Below, in pieces: positions 31,153 through 43,283 of a stretch of DNA of 62,500 nt. The position numbers were made by a program, and so were the translations under genes. The stretch is from Sinorhizobium terangae. GTDB lineage: Bacteria; Pseudomonadota; Alphaproteobacteria; Rhizobiales; Rhizobiaceae. The notes below the pieces were generated by a model, which saw nothing but the letters and a program-made list of their open reading frames with translations, did not search any database and was not told the origin of the DNA. The stretch spans positions 1 through 62,500 of the forward strand of contig NZ_WITC01000139.1 in the NCBI RefSeq assembly GCF_009601505.1, given 5' to 3'. Position 1 is the first letter of the stretch. Each line of letters begins with the position of its first letter.

Positions 31153-31365
31153 TCAAGGCCTAGTCCGGATCCATTCCTCGTTGTCGAGCATGCATTGCAG
31201 GTCCTCTGGCACCATCCCCGGCCATTCGCACCGGAGGATGGCATCGTAGCATGCCTCCGCCTCGAGCGCCGCCGCCCTTGCGGAGTCGGCCTGACCATTC
31301 GGGCGTTGCCACCTATTGCTGTTCTTCGCCCAATTCCAGGTCATGTACCAATTCCACCAGCCCAT
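31153..31365 (-). CDS. Trp-rich hypothetical protein, 70 aa
   Basis: Starts MGWWNWYMTWNWAKNSNRWQ; a start at 31344 (MTWNWAKNSN) is also possible and has GGTGGAA upstream. The second half is helical (ADSARAAALEAEACYDAILR). It lies upstream of the 78-aa gene in the same direction and could be co-transcribed. Function unknown. Confidence 0.5.
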   Translation of the reverse strand: MGWWNWYMTWNWAKNSNRWQRPNGQADSARAAALEAEACYDAILRCEWPGMVPEDLQCMLDNEEWIRTRP

Positions 31366-31738
31366 ATGGTACCAGTGGATGTGCGCGATATGGCGGCTGC
31401 CGTCGTACCCGGAAAAGTTCTATGTTGATACAAGTCCAGCCTTTGTGCGGAACGCCCGGCTTCGACCACTTCCCCAGACCGCCGCGAGGCCCGTCCAATC
31501 CCATTCTTATTATTCCTTTCCTCAGCCTCGTTTTAACTTGGTGAGGCTTGGAACGATACGCAAGGGACGGTTGAGTTTTCTCCGCGTTCTCAGCTAACGC
31601 CGCAGGTGTGAGACATGCGGGCCGAAATACGTAATGAAACGTCAGCTCGCCTTTGTGTCCCACAAATCTGCAAGTAGTTGATCCGGCGCGCTTACCTCGC
31701 GTCGGCATGGGGCACCACCATTCAAAACAGTGTGTCCA
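31366..31738. other. Gene-free stretch at the presumed prophage/chromosome boundary
   Basis: No gene, RNA gene or tRNA fragment is evident in this 373-bp stretch. A short dyad, TTTGTG-TCC-CACAAA, lies at about 31653-31667. The prophage right end should lie here, since lysis genes are to the left and the LysR gene to the right, but without the left end no attachment core can be matched. Confidence 0.4.
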
Positions 31739-32635
31739 CTATCTCCCGGGCAAACCCTCCATGGTGGCGCGGAGCGGCAAAAGTGCACCGACACAGTGAT
31801 CGATGAACTGCCGTACTCGTTTGGCCCTCTTCAGTTCCGGGTGCGTCAAGATCCACAACGCGCTCGCCAAGGAACCCTCCGGTGGCGTCAGGCGCTCCAG
31901 GTCGGGCGTGTTGTCGCCAAGGTAACACGGCAGATACGCCGCCCCAATTCCCGCGCAAACGGCAGCGAAAACTGCTTCCGTTGAATTCGCGCTAAAGGCT
32001 ATCTGGTGGGGCGCGACCCTCGTGGCCAAATAGCGTGCCGCAGCCAAGTCACTGAGCTCACCTGCGAAACTGATCCACCGCCCCTCGAAGGGATCTTCCG
32101 CTCCGTGCGATTCTGAAACGCGTCTGTACGGCGCCCATCCAATTGTTGCCAGCCGTCTACCGACCAGATTCTCGGGTGGCCTGTTTGTGGCTCTTATGGC
32201 CACATCGCAGTCCCTTTGCGACAGATTCAATGAGACGTTGCCCGTCACCACCTCCAGCGACATTCCGGGGAACCTGGATTGAAAGGACGCAAAAATGCCG
32301 GCTAAAAAGCGCGACATGATGGTGTCGTTGGTGGCAATCCGAATATGACCAACGGGGCTCTGGTCGGCACCCGCGATCTTTAGCGACGTGGCTTGGACAT
32401 CTCGCTGCATGCGCATCGACAACGCGAATATCTCGGCACCTTCCTGAGTGAGTTCGTAACCCTTTCGATGCCTTTCAAAGAGTTTTACCCCGAGCGAGGC
32501 CTCAAGGCGCGCTATGCGACGAAACCCGGTTGAATTGTCTATGCCGAGCGCATGTGCGCCTCTCGCTACACTTCCGCCCTCCGCGACCGCCTTCAGCAGC
32601 CTCAGGTCATCCCAAGACAGATGATCGTCCTGCAT
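31739..32635 (-). CDS. LysR-family transcriptional regulator, 298 aa
   Basis: HTH in the first 60 residues (LSWDDLRLLKAVAEGGSVAR, then ALGIDNSTGFRRIARLEASLG), then a LysR substrate-binding region (GHIRIATNDTIMSRFLAG and so on). Length is typical. It lies upstream of, and in the same direction as, the RidA gene (32838-33386) although it is read after it. Probably a local regulator of an unknown metabolite. The 32636-32837 gap holds its promoter region but no clear motif. Confidence 0.92.
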   Translation of the reverse strand: MQDDHLSWDDLRLLKAVAEGGSVARGAHALGIDNSTGFRRIARLEASLGVKLFERHRKGYELTQEGAEIFALSMRMQRDVQATSLKIAGADQSPVGHIRIATNDTIMSRFLAGIFASFQSRFPGMSLEVVTGNVSLNLSQRDCDVAIRATNRPPENLVGRRLATIGWAPYRRVSESHGAEDPFEGRWISFAGELSDLAAARYLATRVAPHQIAFSANSTEAVFAAVCAGIGAAYLPCYLGDNTPDLERLTPPEGSLASALWILTHPELKRAKRVRQFIDHCVGALLPLRATMEGLPGR

Positions 32636-32837
32636 CGATTTCTCACGCGCTTACACAATTGGGCGCATTGTTCGCCGCGAGGAGTTTCAGATGCAAGCCC
32701 GTTGCGGTCACTTATGAAGGTCGCAGAGACTGCTCCACGCGGAGCAGCGCATCCTCATCTCGGAGTGGCGGGCGTGATCGCGGCGCGCGCAAGCTTTTCC
32801 TGCAACGGGCGCGCGCCGGCTACTGGGAGCCTTGGCG

Positions 32838-33386
32838 CTAAGCGACGGCCATCATGCTAATTTCGATCAATTGGCTCGGGAAGGCCAAGCGGGGAGTAAC
32901 GAGAATAGTGCTAGCGACAGCGGGCTTTTGAGAGCCAAATGCTTTTTTTCGCACCGGGCCAGCCACCTTGAAGGCTGCATCCATGTCCAGCACGTATATA
33001 ACTTCCTGCACCACACTTTCCATGGTCAACCCGTACTGCGCCAGCAGCTTCGCGCAGTTGGCATAGGCCTGCTCCATCTGAGCTCCCATATTCGAGAAGT
33101 CCGTAACTTTTCCGTTCGCGTCGATGGGCGCCGGGGCGATTATTTCTCCGCTGTCGTTGTGGCTTAATTGGCCGGAGAGGTGGATGGTGTCGCCGACCTT
33201 TACGGATTGCGCATATCCATATTCGTCTTCCCACGGCATGCCCATGCCTTTTGCGGATTTTTGTCCGCCACTTCCCTCGGCGCGACCGGGTGTGCCGAAT
33301 GCGGTTACGGCCGCTGCTGCCAGGCCAGAAAGCGCAACGAGACGGCGGCGCGTGTGATTGAACGATGGAGTATCCGAACTGCTCAT
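32838..33386 (-). CDS. RidA/YjgF family protein with Tat-type signal, 182 aa
   Basis: RidA proteins hydrolyse reactive enamines/imines. The fold is visible in VKVGDTIHLSGQLSHNDSGE ... QMEQAYANCAKLLAQYG ... TILVTPRLAFPSQLIEISMMA. The N-terminus from ATG 33386 (AGGGAA nine nt upstream) has a twin-arginine signal-like segment, TRRRLVALSGLAAAAVTAFG, so export is expected, unlike ordinary cytosolic RidA. The key Arg of classic RidA lies in a changed context (VTPRLAFP). It may act on periplasmic substrates. Confidence 0.85.
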   Translation of the reverse strand: MSSSDTPSFNHTRRRLVALSGLAAAAVTAFGTPGRAEGSGGQKSAKGMGMPWEDEYGYAQSVKVGDTIHLSGQLSHNDSGEIIAPAPIDANGKVTDFSNMGAQMEQAYANCAKLLAQYGLTMESVVQEVIYVLDMDAAFKVAGPVRKKAFGSQKPAVASTILVTPRLAFPSQLIEISMMAVA

Positions 33387-33591
33387 AGCGGTGTGTTCCC
33401 TTTGTTCATGATCGCGACGTGACGCATCTTGGCACCGCGGCTCACTCACTCAAGGCTCATCCGCGCGAGTCCGTTCTTGCAAAATTGCGATCAAGGGACA
33501 GCGCGAGCTTCGTTGCGCCCTCTTGAGCACCCATTGAACTCGCCCAAGCAGAAATGTTAACTGCATTGCAACAATTCTGTTGCGGCCGCCC

Positions 33592-35229
33592 ATGCTCCCG
33601 AAAATCGAAAACTACGACGAACTTTATCGCGATTTCCGCTGGCGGATTCCGGAGAAGTTCAACATCGGCGTTGCGGTCAGCGATGCCTGGGCGGAGCGGG
33701 AGCCGGAGCGTGTCTGCCTCCAGCATTTCAGACCTGATGGCGCGCATCTGTCTCTGACCTATGGCGCGTTCGCGGCGCGCTCGTCGGCCTTTGCTGCCGG
33801 ATTGGCGGACCACGGCATCAAGCGCGGCGACCGCGTCGCGATCTTCCTGCCGCAGGGTTTCGAGGCGGCAATCGCGCATGTTGCGATCTACAAGCTCGGC
33901 GCGATTGCCTTGCCGCTCGCCTTGCTGTTCGGCGTCGATGCGCTCGAATATCGCCTGCTGGATGCTGCTGCGACCGCCATCGTCACCAACCGGTTCGGCT
34001 ACGAGCGGCTTGCGGGGATCCGGGACAAACTGCCGGAACTCGGTCTCGTGGTACTGGCGGAAGAGGAGGACGAGCCAGCCACGGTCCGTTTCGACCGGCT
34101 CGCAAACAGCGAGAGGCGTTTTGCTGCCGCCGATACGACGCCGGATGATCCGGCGCTGATGATCTATACCTCCGGAACGACCGGACCTCCGAAGGGGGCG
34201 CTCCACGGTCATCGCGTCCTGCTCGGCCATCTGCCGGGATTCCAGTTCCATCATCATTTCCTGCCGCAACCGGGCGACCGGATGTGGACCCCGGCCGACT
34301 GGGCCTGGGCCGGGGGGCTTCTGAACACGCTGCTGCCGTCCCTGCTGCTGGGCGTACCGGTGGTTTCGTCGCCGGCGCAGAAATTCGACCCGCTTATGGC
34401 CTTCCGGATCATGGAAGAGATGGATGTGCGCAATGCCTTCATCCCGCCGACTGCGCTTCGGCTGCTCAAGGCCGTCGATCGGCCCCGCGATCGCTACGCC
34501 CTCAAGCTGCGGACGATCGGCTCCGCCGGCGAGGCGCTCGGGCGGGAGACTTTCGAGTGGGCAAAGGCAGCGCTCGGCATCGATGTCAGCGAGTTCTATG
34601 GCCAGACGGAGTGCAATATCGTCATCTCTTCGGCCGCGGATCTCGGTGTCTTGAAGCCCGGCTCCTTGGGCAAGGCGGCCCCCGGTCATCGTGTGGCGAT
34701 CATCGACGGCGAGGGGAGGGTCCTGCCGCCGGGAACGGTCGGGCAGGTGGCCGTGCAGCGCCCGGATCCGGTGATGTTCCTCGGCTATTGGCGCAATGAA
34801 CGGGCGACGGAAGCGAAGTTCATCGGCGATTGGATGACGACCGGGGATCAGGGCGTGATGGACGCGGAGGGTTATTTCACCTTCTTCGGCCGAGACGACG
34901 ACGTCATCACCTCATCGGGGTACCGCATCGGTCCCGGCGAGATCGAGGATTGCCTGGCCGGCCATCCGGACGTTCAAATGGCGGCGGTCGTCGGCAAGCC
35001 CGATCCGCTGCGCACCGAGATCGTCAAGGCTTATGTGGTGCTGAGACCAGGCGCCCCTGCCGATGAAGAGGTTGCAGCCGGGATCCGCGACTGGGTGAAA
35101 ACCAGGCTCTCCATGCACGAATACCCGCGCGAGATCGAGTTCGTCGACAGCCTGCCGCTGACGACGTCGGGGAAGGTGATCCGCCGGCTTTTGCGCGACC
35201 GGGCCGCTGCCGAGGCGCTTCGGGAGTAG
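33592..35229 (+). CDS. AMP-dependent acyl-CoA synthetase, 545 aa
   Basis: Activates a carboxylic acid as acyl-adenylate and forms acyl-CoA. The adenylation P-loop YTSGTTGPPKG (192-202), FYGQTE (substrate/AMP region), TGDQGVMDAEGYFTFFGRDDDVI and the C-terminal PLTTSGKVIRR with its catalytic Lys are visible. The family is that of medium-chain/propionate-type synthetases. ATG 33592 is preferred; upstream TTG 33580 is possible, both with weak SD. It is divergent from the RidA gene. Confidence 0.9.
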   Translation: MLPKIENYDELYRDFRWRIPEKFNIGVAVSDAWAEREPERVCLQHFRPDGAHLSLTYGAFAARSSAFAAGLADHGIKRGDRVAIFLPQGFEAAIAHVAIYKLGAIALPLALLFGVDALEYRLLDAAATAIVTNRFGYERLAGIRDKLPELGLVVLAEEEDEPATVRFDRLANSERRFAAADTTPDDPALMIYTSGTTGPPKGALHGHRVLLGHLPGFQFHHHFLPQPGDRMWTPADWAWAGGLLNTLLPSLLLGVPVVSSPAQKFDPLMAFRIMEEMDVRNAFIPPTALRLLKAVDRPRDRYALKLRTIGSAGEALGRETFEWAKAALGIDVSEFYGQTECNIVISSAADLGVLKPGSLGKAAPGHRVAIIDGEGRVLPPGTVGQVAVQRPDPVMFLGYWRNERATEAKFIGDWMTTGDQGVMDAEGYFTFFGRDDDVITSSGYRIGPGEIEDCLAGHPDVQMAAVVGKPDPLRTEIVKAYVVLRPGAPADEEVAAGIRDWVKTRLSMHEYPREIEFVDSLPLTTSGKVIRRLLRDRAAAEALRE

Positions 35230-35240
35230 CGGGAGCGACG

Positions 35241-36515
35241 TCAGCGGCCGGCGAGCGCCCGTATCTTCTCGCGCAGCAGCCGCGCCATGTTGCGGGTGTT
35301 GCGATAGAGGTGGAGTTGGGCCGCAACCTGGCGGACGTCGCGGTCACGGTTCTGGTGCAGGCCGATGACGAGCGTTCCCATCTCCTCGCGCTCCTGCCAG
35401 AAGCGGCTAATCATCGGGTGATCGGGCACCGCGCAGGAATCGGAGCGGGTAATGTTGGCGTCGTCGAGGTGCCATTCCGTCAGTTCGGCGAGCAGCAGCT
35501 TGCCGGGCGAATATAAGGCATATCGCTCGTCATAGGCGGTCTTCCACGTATAAGCCTCGCCGGCCATCAGCAGAACGACCATGGCGGCGATCGCCTTGCC
35601 GTCGAGATCGAGTGTGTGGATGCGGACGCTGTCGGTCTCGGCGAGATTGGTGATCGCCTCGCGAGCAAAGGCGGCGCGGAAGCGATCCGTGATCATGGCG
35701 CTGCGTTCGCGCCCCTTCCAGCCGGAAGCCTCCAGCGCCAGGAATTCCTCCATGCGCAGCCGGATCTCCTCAGGCTGGCGCGCGACGTTGTAGGTCAGCT
35801 GTCCGTGCTTTTCGAGGTTCTTCCACTGGCGCCGCAATTCCTTGAAATGCGCGCGTTTGATTGACTTGCGCAGATAGGTCGGACCGTCGAGCAGGCTTTC
35901 CAGCATCGGCCGTTCAAAGCTGTCGGTCACGGTGAGCGGCAGGTTTTCGCTGATCGCGACGGCACGCGCGAGCTGTGCGAAGCGGCCCTTGAGTCTTACA
36001 TCCGGCAGCACGAGCACCGGCGGCAGACCGGAGGAGGGGGCGGCCAACGCTTCGTAGAGATTGCTGATCGTTTCGGCCGCATCTTCTGCATCGAGCAGCG
36101 GCACGCCCAGCGGTCCGAACGGGTTGGACCAGGCACGAATGATCGAGGGGCCGATCGCAAAGCCCGGCTTCTCGATCGAAAACGGCATGAGGAAGCGCAT
36201 TCGGCTGCGGCGTTCGTCGTTGTCCCGGATCACGGCGAGCCGGATGACGCGGTCTTCCAGGCGCGGCATGGCCGGGGCGAGGAAGCGGCCGGTAAAGAAT
36301 ATGTTCGGTTCTATCGCGCGGTTGGAAAGGTAATCGAGCTCTCGCTGCAACTCGTAGCCTGCCCTTGCGGAATAGATCGAAAGATAGCGGCCGGGCCGCC
36401 CCACGCTGATGGTCTGCTCGGGTTGTGACGCGTCGAAGCCGGGTTGGGCCAATCCGCCGAGCAGGCGGCTCGCCCTGCCGTTCGTGTTTCCGGGGAAGGG
36501 TGTATTGCCGATCAT
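35241..36515 (-). CDS. CelD/BioF-like GNAT-type acyltransferase, 424 aa
   Basis: Contains an Acetyltransf_6 (CelD/GNAT-like) domain in the second half (SIKRAHFKELRRQWKNLEK ... GWKGRERSAMITDRFRAAFARE ... AIAAMVVLLMAGEAYTWKTAYDE). These proteins modify cell-surface polysaccharides or lipids. ATG 36515 overlaps the flippase stop (ATGA), so the two are one transcription unit, which agrees with a polysaccharide role. A much longer upstream reading of this frame is antisense-like noise and is rejected. Confidence 0.8.
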   Translation of the reverse strand: MIGNTPFPGNTNGRASRLLGGLAQPGFDASQPEQTISVGRPGRYLSIYSARAGYELQRELDYLSNRAIEPNIFFTGRFLAPAMPRLEDRVIRLAVIRDNDERRSRMRFLMPFSIEKPGFAIGPSIIRAWSNPFGPLGVPLLDAEDAAETISNLYEALAAPSSGLPPVLVLPDVRLKGRFAQLARAVAISENLPLTVTDSFERPMLESLLDGPTYLRKSIKRAHFKELRRQWKNLEKHGQLTYNVARQPEEIRLRMEEFLALEASGWKGRERSAMITDRFRAAFAREAITNLAETDSVRIHTLDLDGKAIAAMVVLLMAGEAYTWKTAYDERYALYSPGKLLLAELTEWHLDDANITRSDSCAVPDHPMISRFWQEREEMGTLVIGLHQNRDRDVRQVAAQLHLYRNTRNMARLLREKIRALAGR

Positions 36516-37939
36516 GGACGGATCGCCTCGTTCTTGTCGTTGCCGCTTCCTGCGCCCGCGAAAGCGAGAAGGGGGATGGCGAAGGTGCGTCTTGCCGCGA
36601 GGTGCAGAATTGCCGCCTCGAAGAACATCGCGCCGGCGGTGGCGAAGGCTGCGCCCATCAGGCCGAAGGCCGGGATGAGAACAAAGTTCAGCGCGATGTT
36701 GACGGCGAGCGCGGTCGCGTAAAGCATCGCACAGAGCTTCTGTCGGCCGGCCATGGTAAGCAGGGTTTCGACCGGGCCGACGAAGGCCTTGGCCAGAATC
36801 CCGGCAAACAGGACCGCCATCAACGGCGCGCCGGCGGTGAAGGCCGGGCCGAATAGCGACAAAAGAAAACGACCGGCGATAAGCACCGTGCCGCCCATCG
36901 CGAGCGAGGGCCAGAAGGACCAGTGTGCGCTTTCGGTTGCGATTTCTGCAAGCTGGCGGCTTTCGCCGGAAGCCATCGCCTCGGAGAAGCGCGGCCCCGC
37001 CGCCGCCTTTACGGCGAACATGACGAAATGAACGAGAGCCATGGTCTTGGCAGCCGCAAAGTAGATCGCGACGTCGTCTGGCGGCAGGTAGAGCCCGACG
37101 ATCACCACGTCGGAATTTGTCAGCAGGAAACCGAAACCTTCGACTAGAAATATCGGCACGGAAAGGCGCAGCCATGATCCGAGTTCGATCTTCATCGGCC
37201 CGCGAACGTAGCGCCTGCGCAGGCGCGACGTCATCGCGAGAAACTGCGCGAGCGTCGTGATGTAGGTGGCTGCCAGCGCGGCGACCATTGCCGTCTTCGC
37301 CGTATTCGGCAAGCCGGCGGCGATGGCTAACACCATGAAGACGAGAATGAGCAGCGGCCGGACGATGAAGGTGGGGCTCATCGCCGCAAGCGGCCAGCTA
37401 TGCGCGCGGGCGGTGCCGTCCATCACGTCGCCGAGCGCAATCATCGGCAGGGCGACCAGGCCGAGGTAAAGGGCGACGAGATGATAGTGCTCGATCATGT
37501 CGGCAAAGAACCAGAGACCGATGCCGCCGATGGCGGCGAGTACGGTCGCCGACAACAGCGCAAAGACGCGCGCCACGGTCGTCAGCCCGCGGATCTCGGC
37601 CACGGCGTCCGCCATCTGATATTCCGGCACGAAGCGGATCACGGCCGCATGCAGGCCGAGGCAGGACAGGTTGCCGAACAGGACGGCCAGGACCCAGACG
37701 AAGACGAAGACACCGTATTCGAACTCGCCCATCAGACGAGCGAGAACGATCTGCGAGACGAGGGCAATGGCCGCGCTGAAGATGCGGATCGCGAAGGCGA
37801 TCAGCGCCGTGCGCTGGGCGCGGCTCTTCGGATCAGCGCCGGACGCGATCGGTCCAAGCCTGGCCAGCAGCGGAGACAGGCGTTGCCTCAGCGCCGACGG
37901 CAGCATTCGTCCGGCTGATTGACATACCGCCATGAACAC
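36512..37939 (-). CDS. Oligosaccharide flippase (Wzx/MATE-like), 475 aa
   Basis: About 12-14 hydrophobic segments throughout (RIFSAAIALVSQIVLARLMG, FVFVWVLAVLFGNLSCLG, VALYLGLVALPMIALGD and others), typical of polysaccharide transporters that flip undecaprenyl-linked units. The start could be 37939 or 37933. It is the first gene of the pair with the acyltransferase. Likely function is export of exopolysaccharide or LPS sugars. Confidence 0.85.
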   Translation of the reverse strand: MFMAVCQSAGRMLPSALRQRLSPLLARLGPIASGADPKSRAQRTALIAFAIRIFSAAIALVSQIVLARLMGEFEYGVFVFVWVLAVLFGNLSCLGLHAAVIRFVPEYQMADAVAEIRGLTTVARVFALLSATVLAAIGGIGLWFFADMIEHYHLVALYLGLVALPMIALGDVMDGTARAHSWPLAAMSPTFIVRPLLILVFMVLAIAAGLPNTAKTAMVAALAATYITTLAQFLAMTSRLRRRYVRGPMKIELGSWLRLSVPIFLVEGFGFLLTNSDVVIVGLYLPPDDVAIYFAAAKTMALVHFVMFAVKAAAGPRFSEAMASGESRQLAEIATESAHWSFWPSLAMGGTVLIAGRFLLSLFGPAFTAGAPLMAVLFAGILAKAFVGPVETLLTMAGRQKLCAMLYATALAVNIALNFVLIPAFGLMGAAFATAGAMFFEAAILHLAARRTFAIPLLAFAGAGSGNDKNEAIRP

Positions 37940-38043
37940 GAGGACACCCTGACACTACGCAATACAGGGCCTCACTTCTGCCAGATCAGCGTTAACAAAC
38001 GGTTCAGCGCGGCATTCGCGGAAAGCTGTCACGTCCTAATGAA

Positions 38044-38065
38044 AATGCCGCCCGAAGGCGGCATT
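38044..38065 (-). terminator. secA terminator with UUCG loop
   Basis: On the minus strand AATGCCGCC-TTCG-GGCGGCATT (9 bp stem, extra-stable UUCG tetraloop) is followed by TTC; the U-tract is short but a classical terminator form lies right after the secA stop. Confidence 0.75.
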
Positions 38066-38068
38066 CGA

Positions 38069-40780
<2,712 letters not shown>

Positions 40781-41021
40781 ACGAATGGCCCTTTCTTTAT
40801 TTGTCGCCTGGGGTTTCAGGTTGGGCTTGAAAAACCACATAATGCCATGAAACGCCCGGAAACTGTTCTGGACGCGAGGTTGCGTGACAGATAAGAGGGG
40901 GGTCGGATTATGTCAACGCACTTGCACTGCTGGATGGCTACAGATCAGCCACATTCTGGTGTTGTGCAGCCGCAGGGCCTGAGGCAATCGCGCCGGCGGT
41001 CAATGGTGAAAGGTTAGTGAA

Positions 41022-41876
41022 ATGTCCAGATACAAGACTTTGGCGGCTGCGGTTTTCGTCGCGGCGATCGCTTTGCAGGGAGCGCACGCCGAAGAAACCG
41101 ATCCGGTAATCGCGAAGGTTGGCGAGCAGGAAGTCCGCCAGTCCGAGCTCAATCTCGCTCTCGGTGGTCTCGATCCTCAGCTTCAGCAGATGCCGGAAGA
41201 ACAGAAGCGCGCCGCCGCGCTTTCGGCCGTCATCGATGTCAAGCTACTGGCAAAGAACGCCGAGAAGGAGGGCCTCCAGGACGACGCTGTCTTCAAGCTG
41301 CGCATCGCCTATCTCACCGAACGCGAACTGCACAATGCGTTCTTCAAGAAGCATGTCGTGGATGCGGTGACGAAGGAAGATGTCAAGGCACGCTACGACA
41401 AGGAAATTGCCGCAATCCCGGCGCAGGAAGAGATCAAGGCACGCCACATCCTGGTGAAGACCGAGGACGAGGCCAAGGCCGTGATCAAGGAGCTTGACGC
41501 CGGCAAGAGCTTCGTCGAACTCGCCAAGGCCAAGTCGTCCGATCCGAACAAGGATGACGGCGGCGATCTGGGCTATTTCGCCAAAGGCCGGATGGTGCCG
41601 GAATTCGAGGCAGCCGCCTTCGCTCTCGAAAAGGGCACCTACACCAAAACCCCGGTGAAGACGCAGTTCGGCTTCCACGTCATCCTCGTCGAGGACAAGC
41701 GCCCGCAGGCGCCGCCGACGCTGGAACAAGTCGAGCCGCAGGTTCGTCAGCTCGTCATGCGTGACAAGTACCTTGAGCTCCTGGCTTCCGCGAAAAAGGA
41801 AACCGGCGTCGAAATTTCGGATCCGGCGCTCAAGAAGGCCTACGACGAGGCCAACAAGCCCCAGGAAACGAAGTAA
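41022..41876 (+). CDS. Periplasmic peptidylprolyl isomerase (parvulin type), 284 aa
   Basis: A signal peptide (MSRYKTLAAAVFVAAIALQG with AHA cleavage before EET, about residue 23-24), a helical SurA/PrsA-like N-domain, then a parvulin domain (about 138-230: EIKARHILVKTEDEAKAVIK ... DGGDLGYFAKGRMVPEFE ... TKTPVKTQFGFHVILVEDKR). Assists folding of exported proteins. It lies divergently next to secA, consistent with an export role. Confidence 0.92.
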   Translation: MSRYKTLAAAVFVAAIALQGAHAEETDPVIAKVGEQEVRQSELNLALGGLDPQLQQMPEEQKRAAALSAVIDVKLLAKNAEKEGLQDDAVFKLRIAYLTERELHNAFFKKHVVDAVTKEDVKARYDKEIAAIPAQEEIKARHILVKTEDEAKAVIKELDAGKSFVELAKAKSSDPNKDDGGDLGYFAKGRMVPEFEAAAFALEKGTYTKTPVKTQFGFHVILVEDKRPQAPPTLEQVEPQVRQLVMRDKYLELLASAKKETGVEISDPALKKAYDEANKPQETK

Positions 41877-41882
41877 GCTTTC

Positions 41883-41922
41883 GCCGGATGTCGTTCGTCT
41901 GAAGGGCTGAGCGACATCCGGC
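41883..41922. terminator. Strong hairpin between ppiC and argJ
   Basis: GCCGGATGTCG (41883-41893) and CGACATCCGGC (41912-41922) form a perfect 11-bp stem, extendable inside by further pairs (to about 15 bp with two G-U). There is no T-tract. It may stabilise or process the upstream mRNA 3' end, or terminate with other factors. Confidence 0.5.
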
Positions 41923-42008
41923 TCACTCATTGTCGATGCCCGACGGTTCGATTCCGTTTGGGCATTTGCCGCAACATCATCCACGGTTCTCCAAAGCAGG
42001 TTCGTCCC

Positions 42009-43250
42009 ATGTCCGGCTCCGTTTCTCCGCTCGCTCCGAAAACCTTCGCCGAAATGCCGCCGCTTCGAGGCGTGCGCATGGCTACGGCAGCCGCAGGGAT
42101 CAAGTACAAGAACCGCACCGACGTGCTGATGATGATCTTCGACGAGCCCGCTGCGGTCGCTGGCGTCTTCACCCGATCGAAATGCCCGTCGGCGGCGGTC
42201 GATTTCTGCCGCAGGAATCTGCCGGCAGGTGTTGCCCGCGCCGTCGTCGTCAATTCGGGCAATGCCAATGCGTTCACGGGCAAGAAGGGGCGGGAGGCGA
42301 CCGAACTTACGGCGCAGTCCGCAGCCAAGGCTGTCGGATGCACCGATAGCGAGATATTCCTCGCCTCGACCGGCGTGATCGGTGAGCCGCTCGATGCGAC
42401 TAAGTTCGCCGGCGTCCTCGATGGTCTTGCGGTTTCCGCTAAGGAAGATTTCTGGTTCGAGGCGGCCAAGGCGATCATGACAACGGATACTTATCCGAAG
42501 GTCGCGACCCGCAGTGCCAAGATTGGTGACGTCACTGTGACGATCAACGGCATCGCCAAGGGGGCGGGCATGATCGCGCCCGATATGGCGACGATGCTTT
42601 CCTTCGTCGTGACGGACGCGGACATCGCGCCGCCAGCACTGCAGGCTCTGCTTTCCGCCGGCGTCGGCCCGACCTTCAACTCCGTCACGGTCGACAGCGA
42701 CACCTCCACCTCTGACACGCTGATGCTGTTTGCCACCGGCGCGGCGGCGAAGGACGGTCAGGCGAAGGTCGTGGACGCTGTCGATCCGCGCCTCGACGCC
42801 TTCCGCGCGGCGCTCAACGACCTGCTGCGCGATCTGGCGCTGCAGGTGGTGCGCGACGGCGAAGGTGCCCGCAAGATGGTAATCGTAACCGTCGAAGGCG
42901 CGGAGAGCGATGCCGCAGCCAAGCGCATTGCGCTGTCGATCGCCAATTCGCCGCTCGTCAAGACGGCTGTTGCCGGCGAGGACGCGAACTGGGGCCGGGT
43001 GGTCATGGCTGTCGGCAAATCCGGAGAGATGGCCGAACGGGACCGGCTTGCGATCTGGTTCGGCGATGTGCGCGTTGCAGTCGAGGGCGAGCGGGATCCG
43101 GGCTATTCCGAGGCAGCGGCAAGCGCCGTCATGAAGGGCGAAGACATTCCGATCCGTGTCGACATCGGTCTCGGTTCGGGTCGTGCGACCGTCTACACCT
43201 GTGATCTGACCAAGGAATATGTCGAGATCAACGGCGACTACAGAAGCTGA
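42009..43250 (+). CDS. argJ: Bifunctional ornithine acetyltransferase / N-acetylglutamate synthase (ArgJ), 413 aa
   Basis: Arginine biosynthesis: recycles the acetyl group of N-acetylornithine and makes N-acetylglutamate. The self-cleavage region IAKGAGMIAPDMATMLSFV is intact, with nucleophile Thr195 after Ala. The start ATG 42009 gives MSGSVSPLAPKTF; an in-frame start at 41958 has no ribosome site. The following GNAT gene is 33 nt downstream, so an operon with GNAT and Nudix is plausible. Confidence 0.96.
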   Translation: MSGSVSPLAPKTFAEMPPLRGVRMATAAAGIKYKNRTDVLMMIFDEPAAVAGVFTRSKCPSAAVDFCRRNLPAGVARAVVVNSGNANAFTGKKGREATELTAQSAAKAVGCTDSEIFLASTGVIGEPLDATKFAGVLDGLAVSAKEDFWFEAAKAIMTTDTYPKVATRSAKIGDVTVTINGIAKGAGMIAPDMATMLSFVVTDADIAPPALQALLSAGVGPTFNSVTVDSDTSTSDTLMLFATGAAAKDGQAKVVDAVDPRLDAFRAALNDLLRDLALQVVRDGEGARKMVIVTVEGAESDAAAKRIALSIANSPLVKTAVAGEDANWGRVVMAVGKSGEMAERDRLAIWFGDVRVAVEGERDPGYSEAAASAVMKGEDIPIRVDIGLGSGRATVYTCDLTKEYVEINGDYRS

Positions 43251-43283
43251 TGCTCTGGTTCCCTGATCCAAGGTTGCGAACGA

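Noticed and set aside
31313..31708. 131-codon minus-strand frame next to the LysR gene
   Set aside because: No ribosome site, no family features, and it overlaps the 70-aa gene frame.
33457..34689. 410-codon frame antisense to the acyl-CoA synthetase
   Set aside because: Shadow frame; the sense strand has all adenylation motifs.
36516..37175. Upstream extension of the CelD-like acyltransferase frame
   Set aside because: The added 220 residues are Arg/Gly-rich and lie antiphase over the flippase gene; the start at 36515 is coupled to its stop.
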